From Motacilla alba alba (lineage: Eukaryota > Chordata > Aves > Passeriformes > Motacillidae), in assembly GCF_015832195.1 (NCBI RefSeq), contig NC_052016.1, positions 34,121,129 through 34,185,128 of the forward strand: a DNA stretch of 64,000 nt. The letters are read 5' to 3'. How positions within the stretch are numbered: the first letter of the stretch is position 1; every line of letters starts with the position of its first letter. Both the position numbers and the translations under genes were made by a program. The notes beneath the pieces were generated by a model, which worked only from the letters and a program-made list of their open reading frames with translations, searched no databases and was not told the origin of the DNA. Below, piece after piece: positions 24,801-32,900 of this stretch.

Positions 24801-24956
24801 CCCGCTCCCGCTGCCCCGCGCGGCACGGAGAGAGGGAGAGAGGCGGGAAGGAAAGCGGAGGAGTCGGGAAGGGTCCCCACCGCCCTCTCACATCTTACCC
24901 AGGAGGGACGAAAGGCACAGGAGCCAAGTCAGCAGCCAGATGGGTGCCCACACCAT
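3866..24956 (-). CDS. CD58: CD58 (LFA-3)-type adhesion receptor, 11-exon model
   Basis: The assembled model is about 362 codons: signal peptide (1-19), Ig V-like domain (20-117), second Ig domain (118-202), stalk plus transmembrane helix (about 212-228) and a long polar tail (229-362). Every internal intron is phase 1, as usual for Ig-superfamily genes, and all donors and acceptors are GT-AG. CD58-specific signs are the motif WKK-x-K-x-KVAE in the V domain, absence of both canonical V-domain cysteines, an SLPxP start to domain 2, four cysteines in domain 2 (127, 138, 179, 197; the extra A-G strand disulphide of the CD2/SLAM family), and an SxxRHR stalk before the membrane. CD58 is the ligand of CD2 on T and NK cells and acts at the cell surface. 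CD48 is the main alternative name; CD80 is unlikely because its V domain keeps its cysteines. The ectodomain is secure. The tail exons rest on splice logic only, and the last exon is uncertain. Confidence 0.78.
4901..4924. repeat. GT-rich simple repeat
   Basis: Short run of GTGTGG and GT units. Confidence 0.85.
6089..6151 (-). CDS. CD58: CD58-type gene, predicted tail exon f
   Basis: 63 nt, phase 1 to phase 1, strong acceptor TTTGTCCTTGCAG and donor GTATGT. It encodes VSQDAEGENGRHPDDSCTKE. The strong donor requires at least one further exon downstream. Confidence 0.62.
6535..6995 (+). mobile_element. CR1 LINE, 3' end
   Basis: A CR1 3' tail in plus orientation: text such as ttcagcctggaggagactgaa, gtgacaggactcaaggaa and ggttctttcacccagagggtg, ending in two copies of ATTCTATG (6980-6995). 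That octamer repeat is the hallmark terminus of avian CR1. It lies in an intron of the CD58-type gene, antisense to it. Confidence 0.92.
7062..7133 (-). CDS. CD58: CD58-type gene, predicted tail exon e
   Basis: 72 nt, phase 1 to phase 1, strong acceptor CTCTTTTCAG and consensus donor GTAAGT. It encodes residues starting RPLNENDRALKDKQ and ending IVKNGVNQG, a charged segment. Its 3' junction lies 67 bp from the 3' end of a CR1 copy that is not part of the exon. Confidence 0.62.
8575..8622 (-). CDS. CD58: CD58-type gene, predicted tail exon d
   Basis: 48 nt, phase 1 to phase 1, strong acceptor TTTTCTTGCAG and donor GTAACA. It encodes AFSHTGHDENEEPEA, again acidic. It fits the size and phase pattern of the other tail exons. 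Confidence 0.58.
9107..9175 (-). CDS. CD58: CD58-type gene, predicted tail exon c
   Basis: 69 nt, phase 1 to phase 1, acceptor GGTTTTAG and donor GTAGGA (weaker than its neighbours). It encodes an acidic Ser/Glu segment: HGSEPAEVETMDESESEK followed by TRRM. The frame is open through both junctions. Confidence 0.55.
9638..9712. repeat. A-rich low-complexity tract
   Basis: Runs of A with scattered C, including two stretches of ten or more A. It sits in an intron of the CD58-type gene. Confidence 0.85.
10118..10174 (-). CDS. CD58: CD58-type gene, predicted tail exon b
   Basis: 57 nt, phase 1 to phase 1, acceptor TTTCTTTATAG and donor GTAAGA. It encodes EHEQLYPGNSQQQSNSEG, a Gln/Ser-rich segment with the only tyrosine of the predicted tail. 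That tyrosine does not fit an ITSM (TxYxxV/I) or ITIM. Confidence 0.62.
10355..10417 (-). CDS. CD58: CD58-type gene, predicted tail exon a
   Basis: 63 nt, phase 1 to phase 1, acceptor TTTGTGTGCAG and donor GTAAGA. Its residues begin IIHLGTGRRTAQNN and end SPGNGS. It continues the open frame from the transmembrane exon. No known domain is recognised. Confidence 0.62.
10900..11795 (+). mobile_element. CR1 LINE fragment with reverse-transcriptase remnant
   Basis: The 5' part is open for about 100 codons and contains KFADDIKLGS, the FADD box of CR1 reverse transcriptase. It then runs through degraded untranslated CR1 sequence (gtttggtttgttcagcctcaag) to a terminus ttatgattccatg. It is truncated and broken by stops, and sits in the intron between the transmembrane exon and tail exon a. 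Confidence 0.82.
12715..12810 (-). CDS. CD58: CD58-type gene, exon 4: stalk and transmembrane helix
   Basis: 96 nt, phase 1 to phase 1, donor GTATGC. It encodes GDSSHKRHR followed by a hydrophobic stretch of about 17 residues (ILIFLITATIILVVIL) and the basic stop-transfer EFLRRK. The SHKRHR stalk resembles the juxtamembrane segment of human CD58. It predicts a transmembrane form; no GPI-anchored alternative exon was identified. Confidence 0.82.
13119..14073 (+). mobile_element. Solo LTR of an endogenous retrovirus (plus orientation)
   Basis: About 955 bp beginning TGTGTCGGGTTTGCA and ending GGTCAACCCACCA. It has an AATAAA at 13880-13885 followed by a T/G-rich stretch (gtctgttttgcctgtgacag), as in an LTR R-U5 region. 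The sequence resembles LTRs I associate with songbird genomes. No internal retroviral genes adjoin it, so it is solo. I could not see a convincing target-site duplication. It lies in the CD58-type intron between exons 3 and 4, antisense to the gene. Confidence 0.72.
14809..15063 (-). CDS. CD58: CD58-type gene, exon 3: second Ig domain
   Basis: 255 nt, phase 1 to phase 1, donor GTAAAT. It encodes residues 118-202, starting DSLPKPEINC and ending ISLIQCLPEEK. Cysteines 138 and 179 are the core Ig pair. Cysteines 127 (A strand) and 197 (G strand) form the extra pair typical of CD2/SLAM-family second domains. Sequons NCS, NCT, NYT and NAT indicate heavy glycosylation. This exon best separates the gene from CD80. 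Confidence 0.88.
15590..15625. repeat. Tandem duplication, 18-bp unit
   Basis: Two copies of aaatgagatgccaccttt, about 160 bp from the donor side of the V-domain exon. Confidence 0.95.
15784..16077 (-). CDS. CD58: CD58-type gene, exon 2: Ig V-like domain
   Basis: 294 nt, phase 1 to phase 1, acceptor CCCCTACAG and donor GTAAGT. It encodes residues 20-117. The conserved Trp is W50 in IIWKKNKHKVAEWE. NFT, NRS and NGS glycosylation sequons are present. The F-strand motif reads DDAGMYELVY where a normal V domain has DxGxYxC, and the B strand has no Cys. This loss of the core disulphide is shared with human CD58 and other CD2-family first domains. Confidence 0.88.
17711..17716. repeat. Target-site duplication, left copy
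   Basis: GGTGTT immediately left of the solo LTR, matched exactly at 18273-18278. It marks the integration point. Confidence 0.8.
17717..18272 (-). mobile_element. Solo LTR with target-site duplication (minus orientation)
   Basis: A 556-bp element flanked on both sides by the 6-bp direct repeat GGTGTT (17711-17716 and 18273-18278), a clean insertion footprint. In its own direction it starts TGTAGCAGG, with a TATA box (TATATAAA, 18070-18077) and AATAAA at 17983-17988, about 85 bp apart: a U3-R-U5 layout. The 6-bp duplication and TGTAG start fit alpharetrovirus/ERVK-type LTRs. The other end reads CATTA rather than the usual CA. It carries no coding region and is in sense orientation within intron 1 of the CD58-type gene. 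Confidence 0.82.
18273..18278. repeat. Target-site duplication, right copy
   Basis: GGTGTT immediately right of the solo LTR, identical to 17711-17716. Confidence 0.8.
19299..19344. repeat. Perfect inverted repeat, 19-bp arms
   Basis: Left arm tctttcagcattttagcag (19299-19317) is the exact reverse complement of 19326-19344, separated by an 8-base loop gctaaagg. It could extrude or form an RNA hairpin. The right arm is also the start of the adjacent tandem duplication. Confidence 0.92.
19324..19417. repeat. Perfect tandem duplication, 47-bp unit
   Basis: Two identical 47-bp copies (19324-19370 and 19371-19417) beginning ggctgctaaaatgctgaaag. Exact identity implies a recent event. Confidence 0.95.
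20609..20740 (+). mobile_element. CR1 LINE fragment A
   Basis: Contains gaccagtgacaggacccaag and ggttcttcacccagagggag, typical of the CR1 3' region. It stops abruptly after cactggaacaggcc; the rest of the consensus resumes at about 20913. Confidence 0.8.
20913..21093 (+). mobile_element. CR1 LINE fragment B
   Basis: Resumes at ggaccaggtttcccagagaa and continues through gtgttcaaggccagtctgga and ggttggaactggatgatcat to ttctacgattcc. With fragment A it forms one CR1 3' tail split by about 170 bp of other sequence. Confidence 0.82.
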
Positions 24957-25150
24957 CGCTGCCCAGGGAGAAACCAAAAGCCGACAGCAGGCTCGCCCCG
25001 TCCCGCCCCAGCCCGGCCCTCTCCGCACTGCCTCTCTCGGCAGCTTCCGCTGGGAGGGCCCCGACGCCGCTTCTTCTGGCGGCTCCGGGACCGTGGGGAG
25101 CGGGGTTTTCAGCCTCCCGTGCGCACTCTGCGGTGTCGGATGCCATACAT
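24540..25150. promoter_or_regulatory. CpG island over the CD58-type gene start
   Basis: Roughly 600 bp are strongly G+C-rich with dense CpG (for example ccgcccggttgtgcccgccg), in sharp contrast to the AT-rich flanks. It covers the signal-peptide exon at 24899-24956 and its likely 5' UTR and promoter. The long open frames across it on both strands are side effects of base composition. No TATA box stands out, as is common for CpG-island promoters. Confidence 0.7.
24899..24956 (-). CDS. CD58: CD58-type gene, exon 1: signal peptide
   Basis: ATG at 24956-24954 opens 19 codons plus one base: MVWAPIWLLTWLLCLSSLL, a hydrophobic secretion signal. The donor GTAAGATG follows directly, giving phase 1 as expected before an Ig V exon. 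The exon lies in a CpG island, consistent with a promoter-proximal first coding exon. It joins across an intron of about 8.8 kb to the V-domain exon. Confidence 0.75.
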
Positions 25151-25367
25151 GGCCCTGGAGTGCCAGCGAAGGGGGTTTGTGGTTTGTGGGGTGCAGCTCC
25201 AGGAAGTGCTGGCGACAGAAGTTGTCGTGTTGCTCTTACATCAGGGAGGTTCAGCTTTGATAATCGAAAACCTGAAAGTAAATCAATTTAGTGTGGATGG
25301 GAGCCATGCAGATTTGGTGAAGAGCGAATTTCAGCAGGCGGCACGCAGCTCTGTCACCTCAAAAAAT

Positions 25368-25500
25368 GATCACAGAATAGTTTGGGTCAGTTCCGACCCC
25401 TCTGCCATGGGCAGGGGCAGCTCCGGTCCGGCTCCTAACACTCCCTGGAGCCTGGTGTTTGACCACCCTCATGCTCCCAAAAATGTCCCCTGTTCTCTTC
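25368..25500 (-). mobile_element. CR1 LINE 3' end, reverse orientation
   Basis: Reads gatcacagaatagtttgggt then cccctctgccatgggcaggg, which is the reverse complement of a CR1 3' tail. It lies just upstream of the CD58-type CpG island. Confidence 0.75.
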
Positions 25501-28500
25501 GAGGGACACCTGGTAATATCTCCTTTTGAGGGGTGGGTTCAAGGCTAAGCCTGGCCATGCTCTCCTGTTCCACCCAAGGTGAGGTTGATGTGAGGGGAGG
25601 TGAGTGAAAGAAAGAAGTAGAACAGAAACCCACTCTGACTTCTAGGGCTTTTCTTTGACACCAGCCGCTCAGCAGCCCATTCACAAAACTCAAACACACT
25701 TAGATTCTCTTTCATGAATGGATGACTGGCCTCTTGACACGACTGTTTTTGAGAAAGTAAGGGAAAACCACAACAGTTTGGAAAACATAAGTACTCGGCA
25801 GCTACTGAAAAATTGCTGCTCTGACAAATATTCCAGAGGCAGCTGTGGGTCAGCTTTCCTCTCATGGCAGTGAGCTGCTGTGAGTGGATGCTTCAACCTC
25901 CTTTGCCTGCATCCCACTCCCAGTGCATTACCCTGCCTGAGAAAAGTCCAGGTGCAGACCTTACAGCCCCAAAGCATGCTTAGCTCCCAGCAGCTGGTCT
26001 GTCTGTCCTGGGGAACACCAGCACAGCACAGTGCTGTGAGAGAGGCTCTCACCACAGGTTTATCTCTCACTCGGATTCCTCCCAGTACACTTGGCCCCCA
26101 CTCACTGACGAGCAGCTGTGTTGGACTATTCACCACCCATTTGAGAGACCTCAGCTTTGCACTTCACACATCACAATCAGAAAAAGAAATTGGCAGCCAT
26201 GGATATCTCTAAGCAGAGGTCCTACCAGAGTACACACTGAAGTTATTCCAACTCTGAGGGATTTTTTCCCCCCCTCCATCTAGGGGTTACTGTAAGCTTC
26301 TTTGACTCATAACTGAAGGCTGCAGCATGAGCTGGAATGACAACTGCATCTTGAGCTGAGCAATGCTGTCTCATTCAGTTCTTGCTAAAACAGAATAATA
26401 CAGATCTTTTCTCCATAGCTGCATTGGAACACCCCAACAGGTAACTCACAAATGGAGACAGGCCCGTCCCTAAATTCCTTCTGCTCAGTGACAGAAACCC
26501 ACATGGAGCCTTTCTGTCCCTTGGGTACATTTTCCCCTCTGTTCTTAATCTCTGACAAGTGTCAAAGGGAGCTCCCAACCCTGTAAAGGCTCCAAGTCAC
26601 AGTGTTTATGCCAGAAATGTAAGATGGCCATCTTCCTGCAGCACTGTCATGGCAGGAACACATGTTCTCTGCTGCTGACTCATCCTCTTCTCAGGTAAAA
26701 TGTCCTCCCAAGATGTCAGAGGCTTTGGATTGAACCTTGTTGCTGGGAGGATGCTTGCACAATACAGCTTCCTGTAGGTCATGAAATCTTTGAGGTTAGG
26801 AGAGAGAAATTTGAAGCAGACAGTTTCATTTTGAAACAGGTTATTTTAGGGTGGAAGGAACCACAGGAGGTCGCCCACATTCACTTAAGGCAGGCCTGTG
26901 TTCTTCCTACTGAGCTGCTCCATGTTGTAGAAGATGATTAGGGGTTCACAGGGCAGAAAAACTGAGAGAAAAACTTGAACCTGGAGGCTGGTGCCCTCAC
27001 CTAGGCTCTTCTACTTGGTGATACATGGTAAGGATGCATTCTCCCTTATGCATACCTATACAGGCATACCAGGTGGAAGATCCATAAAGCAGTCAAAAAA
27101 AGGCTCAGATGGCTGTTTTTCCTCCTTTCCTGACAGAGTACCCAAGCAGACTTGCCCATGTTTTCCCTTCCTCAGTTGCCAAAACATCTTTGATGTTTAC
27201 TTCCTGCTCCGTCATTGCTGGGACACACTTCTGAAAGCAGGGAGGTCAACTTGCTTTGAGATGAGAACTAATCCTGGTTCCTCTGTCAATCCTGGGAACA
27301 ATACACAGGAGTCTGCATGCTTAACACAGAGCCATGGTTTCTACTTCACAAAAAAATGACAGAAAATACAGGAGCTCTGAGACCAAGTATTCCAGCAGTA
27401 GGGGGAATCCAGAACTTAATGAACACCGAGCTAAGCTCTGTGTGTATTTCATGCCCTTCTTCAAATGCAAGGTCACAGGGAGAGGTTTTAAATAATCATA
27501 ATTTGCTTAGCTTACACTTGGCTTCCCCCAAGGCCTGGTGCTGCTGCCCCAACTGCATTGTTTCCAGTACCAAAAATTAGTTTTCCAGGCTGAGTGAATT
27601 TTCCTGTGATCAGATTTCCACTTGACCATTGGGTATTTGCAGTGCTTATATGCCTCTGCCAGCTGTTGCTTTGTGGGCGAGGCTTCGACACTTTCAGATC
27701 AGTTGGGCACTTTCAGCATTTTGAATGTGCAGACAGTACATTTTTTAAATTTTCTTTTTAATTAAAAGAATTTGTGCATAAAATCAAGTTTGTTTGCTTT
27801 CATTATCCCTAACATTCTCAAGCAAATCACACAGTGCTTCATGACTGTGTGCTGTAAGGGGACTGTTAAAAGAAATCTAAAGTGATTTGAAAGTCTTTGC
27901 AACAGTGCTCCCATTGCCATTATAATCACTCCCATTGGGAAGCAAAATAAATGGCATTACATTTCTAAATTAATATAAGTGTAAATACTCTGTAATAAAG
28001 TTCATAAGCAATAAAAAGAAAACCCTTTAGACCAAAATAGCTTTACTAGTAAGAGCATTTTAAGCACAGAGTAACTTGAGTAGCTTTTGCTGTTTGCATA
28101 AGGAATTGATACGGCATGCTACTATAATAAAAAAAAATCCAGGAATTAATAAATCTGAGAATTCAGATTTAGTAGACAATTTTAAAGACATTTCTTTTTA
28201 AAAAAACACCAGTTTGGTGCATTTGCAAAATTGTTAAACACCAGGATGTCGTTTAACAGCTCTGCAAATACACAAAATAAAACCAGATCTGTAAATCTTG
28301 GCCAAAGTTATGTATAACTCTAAGGCTGTAATACTGGTGCCTGCTTTATATTACGTGGTATTTCAAAATTTCCATAGGACTTGGCAAAGAAGGAATGGGC
28401 CCATTGGAGTGCACAGGCTTTATCTTACCCTCTGAGAATTGTAAGATAAAATAAGATTAATCTGATGCTGGGGATGGAAAGATGAAGCGTGGGCTGGAAG

Positions 28501-29867
28501 CCAGGAGATGGCTATTGGCATTGCAGTTTTCAATCTTGGAAAATTGATTGGGTTGACAAACTCAGGCACACATTTGTGAGACACTGAGGGCCTGCTTCTC
28601 TGACAATAAGCCAGCTTGATCCTGGAAGCAAGTACTTCAGGGTCAGAAGGTATCTCTGTATATATCTCTGGGAGGATGCAGTTGAGGTGGGGTTCAATAG
28701 TCCTCCAGGCCAGGCAGCTGGGGCTGCCTAACTTTTTTTCAGTGAAAACTGGAGAAATTTATCCCAGAAGATTTGGAAATAAAATTAACTTCTGCCTAAA
28801 ACAGCCCCAAAGCCTTCAGCTGGAAAAAAACTGGGGTAAGGAAATTACTACTATCACCAGGAGTTCTAAAGAAAAGTAGTGTTTGATGCTTTTTGAAATG
28901 TCTTTGGTCACCTTCCTGATCAGACTGAAGAAATGTCTTCATTTTGTTGTTCAACTAAGCCACTGTAGATTAGTACCTGGACAGGGAACTTTACTTTGCT
29001 CGTTACCCTTCCTGGCATTTAGCACAGCCAAGGGCAAAGCTGCCTTGTCCAGCACAATGGACCAACACAGAGGATACAGGTGTGTCCTTAACTGAAAGTC
29101 CATCTCAAGCCAGGGATATGGTACCTCCACATCATCAATGTCATGCTACACGTTTGGGTGTGCACTTCTGCTTCTCCATCTGTATACATCAAAGTGGAAA
29201 AGTTTTTTATTCAAAGCTCTTTGTGAAGTATTTACATGCTTATGATGCTGGTGCATTACTGAAGGGTGCCCCCACCCTTAAAAATGTAGTCTGGGCATGT
29301 TATGGTGATATGACCAGCAGTTACATTTTAGCCTGCCTTTCCCCTCTCATTTCAGATGTAATTCACTGTTTTGCCTTATTTAGACTGTTACAGGTATCTG
29401 ACCAAAAGCAGAAATACAGGAAAGACAGCAATGCAGTAGGAAAATACGATGCGAGACTGATACGAATCTTCCTGGCATGGACTCACTGTGAAGCCTTGTG
29501 ATAAACCAGCATCCCTAGTCAGAATTTGGCAGAAAGGTCTAGGTAGCAAGGATAAAGCACTGTAACTCTATCGCTTGCTGGGACTGGTTTCACTGGCTGA
29601 TTTCTGAAGTGAGAAGTTTCCCTTGAGGAAAGGGAGGTAGGGAGGAAAGGAAGGTCAACATCTCCTTTAACAAAAAAGCCAGTGAAGCCTCTGCTTTAAA
29701 TTTTGACCAATGGTTAAATAAGAGCAGAGGTAATTTATCAAAATCCAAATTAGGTCATTTTCCCAAAAGTGCACAGGCTGATTAATCATTACAGAGTCAA
29801 GCTGATCATTACCCACAGCTGGTTTTCCCCTGTACAATCCTTATACTTGTATTGGACGAACAGGAAG
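25501..29867. other. Intergenic region between CD58-type gene and PLA1A
   Basis: About 4.4 kb between two divergent genes. No exon of ADPRH or CD80, which occupy the corresponding place in mammals, was recognised on either strand. The stretch near 27700-28350 is AT-rich. PLA1A's promoter must lie toward the right end, but no core element stands out. Confidence 0.55.
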
Positions 29868-29940
29868 ATGGTTGAAGATCTGAAAAGAAAACTGCTCATG
29901 GTTCTTGCTCTTCTCTTGCTGCCCAGCTCAGCACAAACAG
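29868..29940 (+). CDS. PLA1A: PLA1A exon 1: signal peptide
   Basis: 73 nt, ending in phase 1 at the donor GTAAGA. It encodes [20 protein letters not shown] plus SAQT, a typical secretion signal with likely cleavage near Ala22. Exon 1 is identified by frame, the signal and its position; its sequence is poorly conserved with mammals, as expected. Confidence 0.85.
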
Positions 29941-32900
29941 GTAAGAAAAACATGAGTGCCTGGCAAGGGATTGAAGGTTTTACAGAGAAGGATCTGAATT
30001 CAATTCTCCCTACACAAGGTGTATGTCAAGAGTTCCTGGCAATAACCTTGTTAGGTGCAGGGGAGAAAAAGTAGTGCAAGAATGGTCCTTTCTTCTTTTA
30101 TGCTTTGATTCAATCACTCTCAGTGATTTAATTCCATTAACCTGATTTACAAGAATGATCGAGGTTTGACCTGAAGTGTAAGGATGCAGAAAAGGGACCA
30201 CTTGTCCTCTGGCAGTGGCATCTTTGCCACATTGCTTCAAAACGTCAGCAAGTGTGATCTGCAGTAGCTGAGAGAAAAATAAAAAAATGCCACGCTTCCA
30301 TTTCTTTCTTTAATTGTACTGTCAATGAGACTGCCTTAGTGATCACATCTATAGTCCCACATCACCTGCAGCTTCACTGCAGTGCACCTCCTGCCTTACC
30401 TTTACTGATGATCCCCCTCATCTTATGCCATTTCTGACACTCACCGTGCTGGCACTGGACCCACTTTTGCTACTCAGACTGGCTCGTGACCTACATTTTT
30501 TCCAAGCTGATCTCTAAAAATATCTCTTTCTTCCTTGTCAGTGCCCAGGAAGACCAAAATAAACAGTGAGGGATAGTCACATCCTTCTAGGGGAATCTGA
30601 ATATTGAATCTCGCCCTTTTGTGCTGACCTGTAGGCTGTATTTTGTCTAACTGATGTAAAGTATCTTCTGAGGGAAATTGGGAAGCTGATTGCTTGATTT
30701 AAAAATACATAAATAAATATTTATTTTATTGCATGTCAGATTCAAGGCTGTTTCACCTCCTCCAGTCCAGAAAGGGAAGGTGCAGGTATTGTCATTGCAG
30801 CAGGATGCCACTATGCCAGCTCTTAATGCAATGCTGCTAGTGACACATACTGCTGAACTTTTGTGCTTGCTTTCTAGCCTAAATTTGCTCAGGTGTTTTA
30901 CTAGCTACAGGTCAGATGTTTTATTTTTTTTCTGCCTAGGTCAAAGTGCCTTCCAGCAGCAACGTTTTCCTTCTGATAAAGCATCTTCATCAAGCAAATG
31001 AATCAATTGTGAAATTATCAGTGTCATATTTTTTCATCAGCATTCTCATGTTTTATCATCAGCATTCTCATACTCATTTCTGGATTTTTGATGCAATTGT
31101 CAGTTAGACTTTTACCTTCTACTAAGCCTACCAGAATTTGAATAGAAATATCCCCATTCAGCGGTGACTACCTGTCAGCAACCATTTTTTTAAAAGATCT
31201 AACAACCACCTCATAAATGTACTTAGTCGCTGGTGTAGGTGGCCAATTTGCTTTAAAAAAACAGCAAAATATCACTCACCTCATGGTAAAACAACTCTCA
31301 GAAGTCAAAACTGGTATGATATCCATGGTTATTTTCCCAGACAGAGCTGGAATTCCATGAAAGGACAGAAACAACTTTATCAGTCGGGTAAAGTTTCCGG
31401 ATTTGTCTCATTTTAATTTATGCTAGATACTTTTAATCTTTGTCAATACAAGTGAAATTGCTACCTTCATTTTCCTGATGAATTAGAATGGGTGTGGTTT
31501 TTTCCCCAGACTTTTGCACAGACCCAAACTAAATGTGCCACTCCCTCCCTCCTGTGCAGGGAATACAGACAGGCTCTCAGAGCATCACTGCACAGACTTC
31601 CAGAGAGCCAACTTCCTACGGGGCAGCAAACTTAAGGTCCAGTTTCTTCTGTTCACTGCCTTGAGCCCCAGCTGTGGAGAGCTGATTTCAGCTGATGATG
31701 ACATCAAGAACTACAGCTTCAACAGCAGCCTGGAAACCAAAATCATCATCCATGGTTTCAGGTGAGAGAAAGAAGAGCACTGTGACTAAGTTTTCACTTA
31801 ATTAAACGGTGCCCAAGCATTCCCAAACTCTGGGTGGGCTGGCATGCAACAGTCTTGCTTGTGTGACCTTCTTGTCTCCCCAGCAGAGTGGCTGCACGAA
31901 AAACAACTCCTAAGAGCAGAGACTGGGATTCTCAGCCCCAAACTGGACCCAGGAATTTTATGGGAGGCTGTTGGTGGAAAATGCTGCTGACACCCCACAT
32001 TAGAGCACAACTTGAAGTCCTTTAGTTTGTGACCAGTTGCCTTTTCTTGTGTGTGCTTCACACCCTTTGGAGCCTAAAAATTTAGAAATTAGTATAAATT
32101 TCTTTCTTTCCTTTCTTTCCTTTATTTCCTTTCTTTCTTCTGTCTCTCTCTTTCTCTCTTTCTTTCTCTCTCTTCCTACAACTTTCTCTTTCTTTTCTTT
32201 TTTCAACATTTTTAGTTAAGAAGTCTTTTCTTTAAGATTCTTGTCCCTTTAAATTGTCTTCTTGGATTTCATGCCCAATAGCCTGGCTTACTGAGCCATT
32301 TAGAACCCCAAGCAGACAGATTATCCTTCTGTTCTTGGAAGTGTTGGGATCGGAGCTGGGTTTTTCTTTTTAATGCCATCATTCTGCAAGCTTCTGTGCC
32401 ATTTTCAGTCAGGTGTGACTATATAATATTATTTGTTTTGAAGTGCAAAAGCCTGAAAAAAAAGTGCATAGAAAACCAGGATGAAACCACAGCAGAAAAT
32501 CAGCTGTTGCCTTCAAGTGAGACAGCACATTCTTCACCAGATGGCATTAGGGGAACTGGGCAGAACAGAGCCTCCTCGATTTTCCTGGAATTCTTTGGTA
32601 TAGATTCTTATTTTTGATTGTCTAGGGATAAGAAAATGTAGCAATGAAAGACCAGGTGATCTGGGCAAGGACTTCCTGCCAGTGGCAGCAGAGAAGGATC
32701 CAGGTGTTCCCAGTCACCTCACTTACTCCAGGTGGGCTCTGTGGTGGCCAAATGATTCACCACAGAGAGAGTGAGATCTCAGCCTGAGCCCTGCAAATGT
32801 TCTCTCATTCATTAAAATATCTGCTTCCCTCCCGAATCAGAGCATTCTGGAAAGTGTTATTACACCACCACCAAAAAAAAAATAAATTTCCAGGTGTGGG

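Larger units (their letters stand above)
16078..24898 (-). other. CD58-type gene intron 1
   Basis: Non-coding apart from repeats: the minus-strand solo LTR, the hairpin and tandem duplication at 19.3 kb, and the split CR1. Short open frames here show no recognisable protein. An unannotated exon cannot be excluded. Confidence 0.6.

Noticed and set aside
24418..25529. Open frames of 230-324 codons on the plus strand and shorter ones on minus
   Set aside because: They lie in a CpG island, overlap in several frames, and are rich in Pro, Arg, Gly and Ala from base composition. The real coding piece is the 58-nt signal-peptide exon on the minus strand.
26820..26900. Possible CR1 fragment around gtggaaggaaccacagg
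   Set aside because: Resembles the reverse CR1 3' end only over a short stretch and lacks the terminal repeat.
25501..29867. Search for ADPRH exons between the Ig gene and PLA1A
   Set aside because: No open segment resembles ADP-ribosylhydrolase 1 on either strand.
32000..32219. Lys/Glu/Arg-rich and Ser/Phe-rich open frames
   Set aside because: Both are translations of a polypyrimidine simple repeat.
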